DNA of 25,198 bases. Origin: an uncultured Bacillus sp. Its GTDB lineage: Bacteria; Bacillota; Bacilli; Bacillales_B; DSM-18226. Within the stretch, counting starts at the first letter, position 1; every line of letters begins with the position of its first letter. A program made the translations under genes and the position numbers. Where the stretch lies: positions 1 through 25,198 of the forward strand of contig NZ_CAMLDX010000048.1 in the NCBI RefSeq assembly GCF_946478885.1, written 5' to 3'. Shown here piece by piece: positions 1 to 7,940 of the stretch. A model generated the notes under the pieces. That model saw only the letters and a program-made list of their open reading frames with translations, did no database searches and was not told where the DNA came from.

Positions 1-256
1 AAGGGGGACCGCTCTGATTTAAATTCACATAGGAAAAGCACCTTTCAACCTGTTCAATCCTGCCACAAAAGAAAAACAGCTGTGAGCAAATTGCATTCAA
101 CAGCAAAAGGTGCCATCGTTTATTTTAAGAAATCCATCGATCAAACCGTTTTCCAAAAAAATGTGACCAGAAATCTGATCACATTTTTGAGCACTCCATT
201 ATTTTAACATGTTTTTATACAAATAGAATCTCCAATTTTTAGTATCTTATTGCCGA
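1..256. other. Non-coding left edge, downstream of rplI
   Basis: No convincing gene is visible on either strand. The replicative helicase gene that often follows rplI in Bacillus is not in view, so it lies further left or elsewhere. The segment holds the rplI terminator (155-187) and a widely spaced 8-bp inverted repeat (GCACCTTT at 38-45, AAAGGTGC at 106-113) of unknown meaning. Confidence 0.5.
155..188 (-). terminator. Rho-independent terminator after rplI
   Basis: An inverted repeat, ATGTGA (161-166) with TCACAT (179-184), extends inward through CAGA/TCTG across one mismatch. On the minus strand the stem is followed by a T-run (complement of 155-160), about 70 nt after the rplI stop. It ends the gdpP-rplI transcript. 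The A/T flanks are symmetric, so it may also work leftward to rightward. Confidence 0.75.
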
Positions 257-703
257 TCAAACTTCCTTGACATGGACATTTAATACTGCGGTCACTTCCG
301 GATGAAGCTTGACCGGTACTTTTGTATAGCCAAGGGCACGAATCGCATCCTCCAGTTCTATTTTACGCTTATCGATTTTAATGCCATGCTTCTTTTGCAG
401 TTCCTCAGCAATCTGCTTGCTTGTAATCGAACCAAATAAGCGTCCCCCTTCACCGGATTTTGCCGATAATTCTACCGTCAGTTCATCAATGACTGTTTTT
501 AGTTTTTGCGCCTCTGTCAATTCTTCTGCAGCAAGCTTTTCTTCCTTTTTCTTTTGTGCATTTAATGAGCTGATATTTGCTTGGTTTGCTTCAACTGCCA
601 ACCCTTGCTTCAGGAGAAAATTATGGGCATAGCCATCTGCTACATTCTTGATTTCACCTTTTTTTCCTTTACCTTTTACATCTTTAAGAAAAATAACTTT
701 CAT
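257..703 (-). CDS. rplI: 50S ribosomal protein L9
   Basis: This 148-aa protein is the usual length for bacterial L9, which binds 23S rRNA and stretches out from the L1 side of the 50S subunit. The N-terminus ([18 protein letters not shown], then [11 protein letters not shown]) is the hallmark L9 RNA-binding domain. A Lys/Glu-rich central helix follows at about residues 42-75, and the C-terminal domain ends in PVKLHPEV...LNVHV. The ATG overlaps the gdpP stop by 4 bp (ATGA), so translation is probably coupled; a GGGAG/AGGA stretch lies just upstream. The gdpP-rplI pairing is standard in Bacillus. Identification is secure. Confidence 0.98.
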   Translation of the reverse strand: MKVIFLKDVKGKGKKGEIKNVADGYAHNFLLKQGLAVEANQANISSLNAQKKKEEKLAAEELTEAQKLKTVIDELTVELSAKSGEGGRLFGSITSKQIAEELQKKHGIKIDKRKIELEDAIRALGYTKVPVKLHPEVTAVLNVHVKEV

Positions 704-2673
704 TCCTGTTGTCTCCCTTCAAAATAGTTGTCAATTGCCGCTATCAGCATTTCCTCTGCCTCTTCAATCGTTACCCCGGTTAATTGGGTGGCAGCATTAG
801 TTAAATGCCCGCCTCCGCCAAGTAATTCCATCACAATCTGGACATTGATTTCACCCAGAGAACGGGCGCTGATCCCAATCATATTATCAGAGCGGTAGGA
901 AATCACGAAGGAAGCTGATACCTTATCCATGGCCAGCAGTGTATCCGCTGTCTGTGCTATCAGCACCTGATCGAAATACTCACCATGTTCCCCCTTCGCA
1001 ATCGCGATTCCCCCTTGATAAAAGCGAACCTTTTCGATCAATTTTGCCCTTTTTATATACGTATCGACATCTTCCTTCAAAAATCTTTGTACGAGTACCG
1101 TATCGGCACCGTGAGCCCTTAAGTAGGAGGCAGCATCAAAGGTTCTGGCACCCGTCCTCAGCGTAAAGCTCTTCGTATCTACGACAATGCCCGCCAATAA
1201 AGCAGTGGCCTCTAACATTTCAATTTTACCAGTTTTAGGCTGATATTCAAGCAACTCTGTCACCAATTCAGAAGTAGAGGAGGCATATGGTTCCATATAA
1301 ACGAGAATCGGATGCTGGATAAATTCCTCCCCGCGCCGATGATGGTCAATCACAACAACATTCCCGCTTTTCGATAATAGCCGTTCTTCAATCAACATCG
1401 ATGGCTTGTGGGTATCAACAATAACAAGCAAAGTATCATCAGTCGCCAGATCCAAGGCTGCCTCGGGAGTTATGAATCTAGAATATAGCGCTTCATTCTT
1501 TTTCACTTCATCCATAAGTCTTTGAACACCCTTGTCTATCTCATGGGGATCTACGACGATATAGCCCTTTTGCTTATTTAATTGTGTAATCTTGAGAATC
1601 CCGATCGACGCCCCGATAGCATCCATATCAGGATACTTATGCCCCATGATAATAACCTTATCGCTTTCCATGACTAATTCCTTCAAGGCATGAGAAATGA
1701 CCCGCGCCCGGACCCTCGTTCTCTTTTCCACAGGATTGGTCTTGCCTCCGTAGAATTTCACTTTTCCATTTGGCTGTTTAATCGTTGCTTGGTCTCCGCC
1801 TCTTCCTAAGGACAGATCGAGGCTGGATTGAGCTAGTTCACCAAGCTCAGGGAGGGATAGATCGCCGGTTCCGACGCCAATGCTTAACGTTAAGGATACA
1901 TGAAGCTTCGCCGTTGCTTCGCGGACCTCATCTAAAATCGTAAACTTACTTTTTTCAAGCTTCCGCAGAATCCGTTCATTCAGCACCCCAACATACCGGT
2001 CTGAGGACACTCGTTTGATGAAGAACTCATTTTCCAATGCCCATTTGTTTAAAATGGATGTGACTAAATTATTCAAACCGCTTTTGGTTGAATCATCCAT
2101 CGTCTGCGTCACATCATCATAGTTATCAAGAAAAATCGTCGCAAATACCGTTTTTTCATCCTCATAAAGTTTTTCAATTTCTACCTGGTCTGTCACATCA
2201 AGGAAGTAAAGCAGCTTTTCATTCCGCTTAAATAAAACACGGTAATATCGCTCGTTAATTTCGAGCGTTGCCGTTTTTTCCTCCTTTTTAATAAAGGAAA
2301 CAATGGACTCGTCTACTTCATACAGCGACTTACCTATTAATGAATCTTCATAAAGACAGGAAGCAATATAAGGATTCGTCCACTCGACAGTAAACTCATC
2401 ATTTATCAGCATGATCCCTATCGGCATTTCCAACAGTGCTTCTTCGCCAACCTTTTTGACCCGATAAGACAGGGTGGCAATATACTCCGCCATTTCTTCC
2501 TTTTGTCGATCATCTCGTAATAAAATAGAAAAGAAAAGAAATGCAGTCAAGATAAAACCGGCAACACTTATTGGCCATTTATACATTGCTAATATTCCAA
2601 GAAGCACCACTGTTACACCCATCAATCCGTACAGAGGCAAATTAATAGATGCACTTTTTTTGTTTGAAGACAT
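700..2673 (-). CDS. gdpP: Cyclic-di-AMP phosphodiesterase GdpP (DHH/DHHA1 membrane protein)
   Basis: At 657 aa this matches B. subtilis GdpP/YybT in length and architecture. Two membrane helices lie at about residues 12-30 and 34-52, then a degenerate heme-binding-type PAS domain (about 75-150), a degenerate GGDEF domain (about 170-305), and the DHH-DHHA1 catalytic part (about 335-655). Metal ligands are visible as H345, D349 and D351, the D420-T-H pair and D443-H444-H445. A Gly-rich GGGGH motif near residue 625 marks DHHA1. The enzyme hydrolyses the second messenger c-di-AMP to pApA and so affects potassium/osmotic balance and cell-wall stress tolerance. It overlaps rplI by 4 bp. A TATAAT-like -10 is present upstream (2743-2748, minus strand) but with a poor -35. 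The yybS (DUF2232) gene normally before it is not here. Confidence 0.97.
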   Translation of the reverse strand: MSSNKKSASINLPLYGLMGVTVVLLGILAMYKWPISVAGFILTAFLFFSILLRDDRQKEEMAEYIATLSYRVKKVGEEALLEMPIGIMLINDEFTVEWTNPYIASCLYEDSLIGKSLYEVDESIVSFIKKEEKTATLEINERYYRVLFKRNEKLLYFLDVTDQVEIEKLYEDEKTVFATIFLDNYDDVTQTMDDSTKSGLNNLVTSILNKWALENEFFIKRVSSDRYVGVLNERILRKLEKSKFTILDEVREATAKLHVSLTLSIGVGTGDLSLPELGELAQSSLDLSLGRGGDQATIKQPNGKVKFYGGKTNPVEKRTRVRARVISHALKELVMESDKVIIMGHKYPDMDAIGASIGILKITQLNKQKGYIVVDPHEIDKGVQRLMDEVKKNEALYSRFITPEAALDLATDDTLLVIVDTHKPSMLIEERLLSKSGNVVVIDHHRRGEEFIQHPILVYMEPYASSTSELVTELLEYQPKTGKIEMLEATALLAGIVVDTKSFTLRTGARTFDAASYLRAHGADTVLVQRFLKEDVDTYIKRAKLIEKVRFYQGGIAIAKGEHGEYFDQVLIAQTADTLLAMDKVSASFVISYRSDNMIGISARSLGEINVQIVMELLGGGGHLTNAATQLTGVTIEEAEEMLIAAIDNYFEGRQQE

Positions 2674-3180
2674 TTCTTCAACTCCTGAACAGTAGTGTAT
2701 GGTTATGGATATAACCTGTTTCCTGCATGATAACCTAAATTAATTATACCGAATATCTTAACAATATAAAGGGGGATATTAGCCCAATCATCCGTTGTGA
2801 AACTTCAGCATAATCCCTAATGAATCAGGCAGAAAACACGCATGCAGAATGAATCCTGCAGTTAGAAAGCAAGGACATATCCCCTGTATTATAATAGTGT
2901 ATTCGATCTATTTTATCGGGTATTACATATTTGTTCAACTACACGGCTCTTTGTTTGGAAAATCGAGGAAGAGGGGATGAAGCAATTATACTATGCATAT
3001 GTATCTCTAATTATTATTCAATAATTCTGCAAATTAATCAAAGGGATAAAAAGGCGGACTGCTGAAGAACCCATTATGGCCCGATAGTTGCGCCCTTTAC
3101 TGAAGGAACTAAAATATAATTTCACTTTTACAATCCATCATTCTTCTTTTACCAAAACACCTGTTAGTCAAATTTCAAGA
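2674..3180. other. 507-bp intergenic region, no gene seen
   Basis: I see no supported coding sequence. A TATAAT element (minus strand, 2743-2748) about 70 nt before gdpP is the only promoter-like signal. A small hairpin-prone repeat, GGTTAT/ATAACC, sits at 2701-2716. A GC-richer island at about 3050-3112 contains two similar words on the plus strand, ACTGCTGAAGAAC and ACTGAAGGAAC, about 40 nt apart, and a GGGCGCAACTATCGGGCC word on the minus strand. It could be a decayed repeat unit or part of a lost gene. No clear terminator for the lipoprotein gene was found. Confidence 0.4.
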
Positions 3181-3702
3181 TTAGTTTCCATCAATTGGAA
3201 CAATTGTTACTGCACCATTTTCAATAATTACCACATTCTTCAAGTCTGTTGAAACTTCTTTATTAAGCTCAATAACAAATGTTCTCGGTGTTGCATCAGA
3301 AGTACAAGCTCCATCTGGTGTCGATAACGGCACTGTCATATCCTTTTTGTTTGAGCCTAGATCAATCTTTTTAATCTCATAGGGGCAACTGCCAGACTCT
3401 TGAACTCCAATGAATATAACATCCTTCTTGTTAAAATCTACATGGGGTGATTGATTTTCAAATCCATATATGTCCCACATTTCTGCAAATTCAGATTGAT
3501 TAACAGCCTTTTCTATTAAATACTGAAAATAAGGGGTTGTGTCCCTCTCAAATGCTATTTCATGAAAATTCGTAGGCAAAGTTTTTTCACTGGCTACTAA
3601 ACCGAAGTTTTTTTGACTATCTTCAGCATCGTTACTACAACCGAATATAAATAATAATGATAAAAATACAGCAAGAGCTCGAAATGGTTTGATAAACGGC
3701 AT
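3181..3702 (-). CDS. Putative lipoprotein of unknown function
   Basis: This 173-aa protein has a lipoprotein signal peptide: basic start (MPFIKPFR), a hydrophobic core at 9-20, and a lipobox IFGC with the lipidated Cys at 22. The mature part would be anchored outside the membrane. It has two further cysteines (C105 in GSCPYEI and C132 in GACTSD) that could form a disulfide, and strand-like segments such as DVIFIGVQ and TFVIELN. I do not recognise a characterised family, although the beta-rich layout recalls small Bacillus exported proteins. The start has a strong AAGGAGGG site. It stands alone, with non-coding DNA of more than 350 bp on both sides, and occupies the place between rpsR and gdpP where yybS is expected. 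This suggests an accessory insertion or local rearrangement. Confidence 0.8.
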   Translation of the reverse strand: MPFIKPFRALAVFLSLLFIFGCSNDAEDSQKNFGLVASEKTLPTNFHEIAFERDTTPYFQYLIEKAVNQSEFAEMWDIYGFENQSPHVDFNKKDVIFIGVQESGSCPYEIKKIDLGSNKKDMTVPLSTPDGACTSDATPRTFVIELNKEVSTDLKNVVIIENGAVTIVPIDGN

Positions 3703-3900
3703 CTTATCCCTCCTTCATTACGATTATTTTACTACGACTTCCACTTTTCTTGTTAGACAAACTTGCCTCATAAATTTAAGTTGAGTACTTCACGATCTCT
3801 TCTATAGTCTTAACTTGAATATTTAAGTATTGCCTCACAATAAGATCCTATAATTAAACAACGTTAGCCAAAATAAATCATATGTAGGAGGTATGATGGC

Positions 3901-3948
3901 ATGATCAATACGTTTATTGGGTCACATAAGGAGAGAAAATTGAAATGA
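3901..3948 (+). CDS. Possible 15-aa small ORF (first of a coupled pair)
   Basis: MINTFIGSHKERKLK follows an AGGAGG site (3886-3891) with 9-nt spacing and ends in an ATGA overlap with the next small ORF. It has no recognised homologue. An upstream ATGATGGCATGA in another frame could compete for the same ribosome site. Translation is only inferred from ribosome-site spacing, and the short length makes chance a serious alternative. Confidence 0.22.
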   Translation: MINTFIGSHKERKLK

Positions 3949-4004
3949 AATCAAGTAAACCAAGTATTTTAAAAAGGGGAAAGCACACGCCAATTGAAAT
4001 ATAA
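3945..4004 (+). CDS. Possible 19-aa basic small ORF
   Basis: MKSSKPSILKRGKHTPIEI starts in an ATGA overlap with the preceding 15-aa ORF. It has its own AAGGAG (3928-3933) 11 nt upstream, and is followed by a symmetric terminator hairpin (4016-4058) that would also stop rightward transcripts. The peptide is strongly basic and lacks a membrane segment. I do not recognise it. Confidence 0.28.
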   Translation: MKSSKPSILKRGKHTPIEI

Positions 4005-4015
4005 CCTTTTTGAAA

Positions 4016-4058
4016 CAAAAAAGACATCCAACTCAAGAAGAGATGGATGTCTTTTTTT
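4016..4058. terminator. Bidirectional rho-independent terminator after rpsR
   Basis: Arms AAAGACATCCA (4020-4030) and TGGATGTCTTT (4044-4054) form an 11-bp perfect stem with a 13-nt loop. A/T runs flank both sides, so it can terminate the leftward rpsF-ssb-rpsR transcript (rpsR stop at 4064) and any rightward transcript carrying the two small ORFs. Confidence 0.88.
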
Positions 4059-4063
4059 ATTTA

Positions 4064-4309
<246 letters not shown>

Positions 4310-4354
4310 TTATTCACTCCTTTTCGCGATTATTTTATCCGTTCTATGATTAGA

Positions 4355-4882
4355 TTAAAAAGGAAGATCATCGTCAGAGATATCAATTTGTCCATCCTGA
4401 GCGAATGGATCTTCATCTAATCGGGTATAGCCAGGGTTGTTGCGATTATTCTGTTGGCGTTGTTGATTCTGATTCTGATTGTTGTTTCCATAAGAAAAGT
4501 CCTGTGGCGGTGGTGCACCAAAGCTACTTATATCATTTCTTCCTCCGCCGGCACCTGAACTGCCTTTCGGTTCAAGAAACTGTACGCTTTCTGCCAATAC
4601 CTCCGTCACATATACCCGTCTGCCATCCTGTCCTTCGTAGTTGCGCGTTTGAATACGCCCATCTACTCCGGCCAGGCTTCCTTTTTTCAAGAAGTTCGCT
4701 ACATTTTCAGCCTGTTTCCGCCAGACAACGCAATTAATGAAGTCTGCTTCACGTTCACCTTGCTGGTTGGAGAAGGTGCGGTTTACTGCCAAAGTAAAAG
4801 TAGCAACAGCAATTCCGTTAGACGTATAGCGGAGATCCGGATCTTTTGTTAATCTTCCAACTAAAACAACACGATTCAACAT
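4355..4882 (-). CDS. ssb: Single-stranded DNA-binding protein SsbA
   Basis: This 175-aa protein has an N-terminal OB fold ([29 protein letters not shown]...[11 protein letters not shown]..., about residues 1-106), a Gly/Gln/Asn-rich flexible linker (about 110-160), and the acidic tail DISDDDLPF that docks RecO, PriA, DnaG and other partners. It is the essential replication SSB, not a competence-type SsbB, judging from the full linker and tail and the rpsF-rpsR setting. The ATG at 4882 is chosen because AAGGAG lies 9 nt upstream; a TTG at 4891 would overlap that site. Confidence 0.97.
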   Translation of the reverse strand: MLNRVVLVGRLTKDPDLRYTSNGIAVATFTLAVNRTFSNQQGEREADFINCVVWRKQAENVANFLKKGSLAGVDGRIQTRNYEGQDGRRVYVTEVLAESVQFLEPKGSSGAGGGRNDISSFGAPPPQDFSYGNNNQNQNQQRQQNNRNNPGYTRLDEDPFAQDGQIDISDDDLPF

Positions 4883-4934
4883 CAGAATCAACTCCTTCCT
4901 TCAGATACCCTGACTAAAGTCTTCTATATCAACA

Positions 4935-5222
4935 TTATTTTTCGTCTTTTACGACGATATGACGAATGATATCTTCGTTAATTTTTGCTAGACGAGAGAA
5001 TTCTTCAACTGCAACTGGTTCTGCACTAACATGCATTAATTGGTAGTAACCATCACGGAAATCGTTGATTTCGTATGCAAGACGACGTTTACCCCATTCT
5101 TTTGAGTCCATTAACTCCGCACCATTATCAGTTAAAACGTTGTTGAAACGCTCAATAAGAGCTTTCTTCGCTTCATCTTCAATATTTGGGCGGATGATGT
5201 ACATTAATTCGTACTTTTTCAT
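4935..5222 (-). CDS. rpsF: 30S ribosomal protein S6
   Basis: This 95-aa protein begins [18 protein letters not shown] and contains [27 protein letters not shown], all typical of S6, and ends at the usual short Bacillus C-terminus. The start is the ATG at 5222, which has AAAGGAGGTG 6 nt upstream. A longer reading up to 5282 would run back through the ribosome site and the structured leader and is rejected. S6 pairs with S18 on the 30S platform, and in Bacillus the S6:S18 complex represses its own mRNA through a leader structure, which is visible here. Confidence 0.97.
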   Translation of the reverse strand: MKKYELMYIIRPNIEDEAKKALIERFNNVLTDNGAELMDSKEWGKRRLAYEINDFRDGYYQLMHVSAEPVAVEEFSRLAKINEDIIRHIVVKDEK

Positions 5223-5230
5223 CACATTCA

Positions 5231-5271
5231 CCTCCTTTTGGTCTAAACGGCCCTCTTTAAAGGGCAAGGAG
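5231..5271 (-). promoter_or_regulatory. S6:S18-binding leader of rpsF mRNA
   Basis: On the mRNA (minus strand), CTCCTT (5271-5266) can pair with the AAGGAG part of the rpsF ribosome site (5236-5231). Between them stands a tight hairpin, GCCCT/AGGGC around a TTTAAA-type loop (5265-5250), followed directly by CCG and TTTAGACC. A stem-loop next to a CCG near the start of rpsF is the published S6:S18 autoregulation motif. Here the complex would stabilise the form that hides the ribosome site. The pairing is read by eye, not folded. Confidence 0.72.
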
Positions 5272-5297
5272 CAATTATTCATTACTCACAAGTTAAA

Positions 5298-5326
5298 AGT
5301 ATAGCATATTTTTTCCCTAAAGGCAA
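5298..5326 (-). promoter_or_regulatory. SigA promoter of rpsF-ssb-rpsR
   Basis: TTGCCT (-35) and TATACT (-10) are separated by 17 bp, and the -10 carries an upstream TGC, so it is an extended -10. Transcription would begin about 30 nt before the S6:S18 leader. Confidence 0.8.
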
Positions 5327-5382
5327 TACTGATGTGGTGCCAGATACCTTTGCTCTTGGGACAGTTCTGAATAGAGGGTGGA

Positions 5383-6483
5383 TTATACGTTAAAGCGGAA
5401 ATGCATGACATCTCCATCCTGGACGATATAATCTTTTCCTTCAAGACGCACCTTCCCGGCTTCGCGCGCCGCAGTCATATTGCCGGCTGCCAGTAAGTCT
5501 TCATAAGAGACTGTCTCAGCACGGATAAAACCTCTCTCAAAATCAGAGTGGATGACACCCGCACATTGAGGAGCCTTCATTCCTTTTCTGAATGTCCAAG
5601 CGCGAACCTCCTGGACACCGGCTGTAAAGTAAGTAGCCAGTCCAAGTAAGCTATAGGCTGCACGAATTAATTGATCCAGACCGGATTCCTGAATGCCCAG
5701 CTCAGCAAGGAACATTTCCTTTTCCTCTGCCTCAAGCTCCGCGATTTCTTCCTCAATCTTGGCGCAGACGACAATAACTTCTGCCCCTTCATTTGCGGCA
5801 TATTCTCTAACCTTTTGAACATATTCATTTTGCGATGGATCTGCAACATCATCCTCACTGACATTGGCTACATATAGAACCGGCTTGATTGTCAACAAAT
5901 GCAATCCTTTTGCTGTCTTCCATTCATCGTCCGTAAATTCAACCGTTCTTGCCGGTTTTTCTGCTTCAAATGCTTGCTTCAGCTTTTGCAGCACTTCAAA
6001 TTCAATCACTGCATCCTTATCCTTTTGTCTCGCTAATTTTTCGACACGTCCGACCCTTTTTTCTACTGATTCAAGGTCAGCCAGAATCAGTTCAAGATTA
6101 ATCGTTTCAATATCATCGATCGGATCCACTTTACCGGATACATGTGTAATGTTCTCATCATTAAAGCAGCGTACCACTTCACAGATTGCATCTACTTCAC
6201 GAATATGGGAAAGGAATTTATTTCCCAAACCTTCTCCCTTGCTCGCACCCTTAACGATCCCAGCAATATCTGTGAATTCAAAGGTAGTTGGCACTGTTTT
6301 CTTTGGCTGCACAAGCTCTGTTAATTTGTCTAAACGTTCATCCGGCACCTCAACGACCCCAACATTCGGGTCAATCGTACAAAACGGATAATTCGCAGAT
6401 TCTGCACCTGCACGTGTAATTGCATTAAATAATGTGGACTTTCCGACATTCGGTAAACCTACTATTCCAGCTGTTAAAGCCAT
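5383..6483 (-). CDS. ychF: Obg-family P-loop ATPase YchF
   Basis: This 366-aa protein has the standard YchF length. The P-loop GLPNVGKST is at residues 9-17, a switch region DIAGIVKGASKGEGLGNKFL follows, and in place of the GTPase NKxD motif it has NVSE, the change that gives YchF its ATP preference. A coiled-coil insert (about 130-200) and a C-terminal TGS-like domain (about 280-366) follow. It is a ribosome-associated, redox/stress-linked translation factor. The start is the ATG at 6483 (MALTAGIVGLP) with GAGGAG 8 nt upstream; a GTG at 6492 lies inside that site. It has its own promoter and precedes the rpsF operon by about 160 bp. Confidence 0.97.
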   Translation of the reverse strand: MALTAGIVGLPNVGKSTLFNAITRAGAESANYPFCTIDPNVGVVEVPDERLDKLTELVQPKKTVPTTFEFTDIAGIVKGASKGEGLGNKFLSHIREVDAICEVVRCFNDENITHVSGKVDPIDDIETINLELILADLESVEKRVGRVEKLARQKDKDAVIEFEVLQKLKQAFEAEKPARTVEFTDDEWKTAKGLHLLTIKPVLYVANVSEDDVADPSQNEYVQKVREYAANEGAEVIVVCAKIEEEIAELEAEEKEMFLAELGIQESGLDQLIRAAYSLLGLATYFTAGVQEVRAWTFRKGMKAPQCAGVIHSDFERGFIRAETVSYEDLLAAGNMTAAREAGKVRLEGKDYIVQDGDVMHFRFNV

Positions 6484-6581
6484 CCTCGTCACTCCTCAGG
6501 GTAAAATAAAATCCAATAAAGCGTATATTTATGAGAAAAATTATTTTCGACATTCAAAAAACTGTATACAGACCTCACACA

Positions 6582-6610
6582 ATTATAGATATTTCAAGGA
6601 AAATGTGCAA
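6582..6610 (-). promoter_or_regulatory. SigA promoter of ychF
   Basis: TTGCAC (6610-6605) and TATAAT (6587-6582) have an ideal 17-bp spacer. The resulting leader is about 90 nt. Together with the upstream terminator this makes ychF transcriptionally separate from the DUF951 gene. Confidence 0.78.
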
Positions 6611-6754
6611 GACGAAAAGCAGAAGCTCCTTGAAGCTACAAGACTATTCTATCAAGGATATAGCGATAATGATGTCCATTCTTTAGGATATTTCTCTTAG
6701 CTCACTCCTTAGAAACTTCACTGGGACAGAAATCATCAAACAAATTTAGAATCT

Positions 6755-6783
6755 AAAAAGAAAAAGCTGCCAGTTTGACAGCC
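6755..6783 (-). terminator. Rho-independent terminator after the DUF951 gene
   Basis: On the minus strand GCTGTC and GGCAGC (6782-6777, 6771-6766; one G-U pair) form a 6-bp stem with a 5-nt loop, followed by TTTTTC and another T-run. It lies about 40 nt after the stop at 6820. Confidence 0.78.
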
Positions 6784-6819
6784 ATTGTCTGTGGAATATG
6801 CAGCATTCCATCCATTTCA

Positions 6820-7020
6820 TTATGATTCCTCGTGCTTCACCAGTACTCTTTTCATTTTCCGGGTAAATTCTTTTCTCGAGATTAACACACTATGGGCACA
6901 CCCCTCGCATTTGATGCGGATATCCATTCCGAGACGGATAATTTTCCAGCGATTCACACCACATGGATGTGCTTTTTTCATTTCAACAATATCGTATAAG
7001 CCAAATTGTTTTTCTTCCAT
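6820..7020 (-). CDS. yyzM: DUF951 family small protein (YyzM-like)
   Basis: This 66-aa protein has the DUF951 pattern: FGLYDIVEMKKAHPCG, NRWKIIRLGMDIRIKCEGC, and VLISRKEF. The HPCG and CEGC pairs suggest metal or nucleic-acid contact, but no function is established. The family is conserved next to ychF and a MscS-type gene near the origin in Firmicutes. The ATG at 7020 has AGGAGG about 8 nt upstream. The stop of the MscS gene is only 17 bp before this start, so the two genes are co-transcribed. Confidence 0.88.
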   Translation of the reverse strand: MEEKQFGLYDIVEMKKAHPCGVNRWKIIRLGMDIRIKCEGCAHSVLISRKEFTRKMKRVLVKHEES

Positions 7021-7037
7021 CTAAAAAAACCTCCTAT

Positions 7038-7940
7038 TCAGCTTCCGACTTCTTTCTTCAACCCACTCTCATCCTTCGGGCGCGAATACATCACCATTTT
7101 TGGATAAGGAATTTCAATGCCGTTCCGGTCAAGACAAAGCTTAATTTCACGTCTTAATTCCCGGGCAATGTATAAATGACGCATCGGCAGAGTCTCAACT
7201 GTTACCCGCATAATGATCTCTGAAGCCGCTAACGTCTGTACCCCAAGCAGTTCAGGCTGCTTCACAATATCCTCATATTTATTTTTCATGGAGAGCAGCA
7301 AGTCCTGAAGAATTGTCTCAATCTCTTGAATGTTTTCCTCATAGGCTACACTAATATCGACAACTGCTAAACTGTTATGCACGGAGTAATTAGTTACCTC
7401 GACAATACTTCCGTTTGGAATAATATGGATTTCGCCAGTCCAGCTTTTAATCTTCGTTGTTCGAAGGCCGATAACCTCTACATCACCTTCAAACTGACCG
7501 ATTCGAATATGATCCCCTACCGCAAACTGATCCTCAAATATAATGAAAAATCCGGTAATGACATCCTTCACAAGACTTTGCGCTCCGAAACCAACTGCAA
7601 GACCGACAATCCCTGCCCCGGCAAGAATACCGGTAACATTCACATTCAAATTGGATAAAATCATGATGGCAGAAATAAAGTAAACAACATAGGTCAATAT
7701 ATTCTGCAGAAGCTTCATAATCGTTGCTTCGCGCCGCTCCGATGTTCTTATAGGGGATAGTTGTCTTACCTTGAAAATATTACGGATCGCCGCTCTTCCT
7801 ACACGGATCACAATCTCGCTGAGAATAAGAATGACCGCTATCTTCAGCGCTACTTCACCAATGTTCATCCACATCTTTTCATTGAACAGTTTTTCATTCA
7901 CTGTTTCTGTTGTCTCTTCAAGAATATTCACAGTCTTCAT
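7038..7940 (-). CDS. MscS-family small-conductance mechanosensitive channel
   Basis: The 300-aa protein has an N-terminal membrane helix (about 25-45), a second (about 80-100) and the pore-lining TM3 in the Gly/Ala-rich run LAGAGIVGLAVGFGAQSLVKDVITGFFIIFEDQF (written here as its key words GIVGLAVGFGAQ and DVITGFFI). A cytoplasmic beta domain follows (VGDHIRIG, VEVIGLRTTKI, IPNGSI), then a mixed C-terminal domain. MscS channels open under membrane tension and release solutes during hypo-osmotic shock. It is first in a two-gene unit with the DUF951 gene and divergent from yyaC. The GGGGG site just before the ATG supports the start. A candidate Noc site lies within the gene (7156-7169). Confidence 0.93.
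   Translation of the reverse strand: MKTVNILEETTETVNEKLFNEKMWMNIGEVALKIAVILILSEIVIRVGRAAIRNIFKVRQLSPIRTSERREATIMKLLQNILTYVVYFISAIMILSNLNVNVTGILAGAGIVGLAVGFGAQSLVKDVITGFFIIFEDQFAVGDHIRIGQFEGDVEVIGLRTTKIKSWTGEIHIIPNGSIVEVTNYSVHNSLAVVDISVAYEENIQEIETILQDLLLSMKNKYEDIVKQPELLGVQTLAASEIIMRVTVETLPMRHLYIARELRREIKLCLDRNGIEIPYPKMVMYSRPKDESGLKKEVGS
7156..7169. promoter_or_regulatory. Candidate Noc-binding site (NBS)
   Basis: AATTCCCGGGCAAT matches 12 of 14 positions of the B. subtilis Noc consensus ATTTCCCGGGAAAT, with the CCCGGG core intact. It lies inside the MscS gene on the side of noc away from the origin. A single imperfect site could be chance. Confidence 0.3.

Larger units (their letters stand above)
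3703..4063. other. 361-bp region between lipoprotein gene and rpsR
   Basis: It contains the rpsR terminator (4016-4058) and two tiny, overlapping plus-strand ORFs with Shine-Dalgarno sites (3901-4004). A TATAAT word lies at 3849-3854 on the plus strand, but its closest -35 candidate (TTGCCT, 3830-3835) is only 13 bp away, so a promoter for these ORFs is uncertain. I could not place a convincing minus-strand promoter for the lipoprotein gene. Confidence 0.4.
6484..6819. other. 336-bp region between ychF and the DUF951 gene
   Basis: It holds the DUF951 terminator (6755-6782) and the ychF promoter (6582-6610). A plus-strand reading frame crosses 6434-6700 but starts inside ychF antisense, has no ribosome site, and overlaps the ychF promoter, so I do not call it. 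Confidence 0.5.

Noticed and set aside
3830..3854. TTGCCT/TATAAT as a promoter for the small ORF pair
   Set aside because: The spacer is only 13 bp, too short for a SigA promoter; kept only as a remark.
4405..4737. 110-codon plus-strand frame antisense to ssb
   Set aside because: It is a shadow of ssb, created by the Gln/Asn/Gly-rich linker codons; no ribosome site or family features.
5223..5282. N-terminal extension of S6 to an ATG at 5282
   Set aside because: It would translate the S6:S18 leader and the ribosome site; S6 proteins start MKKYELMYI.
5864..6391. 175-codon plus-strand frame antisense to ychF
   Set aside because: Serine-rich translation with no domain, wholly inside the secure ychF gene.
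6434..6700. 88-codon plus-strand frame over the ychF start and promoter
   Set aside because: It begins antisense inside ychF, lacks a Shine-Dalgarno site and overlaps a near-consensus ychF promoter on the other strand.
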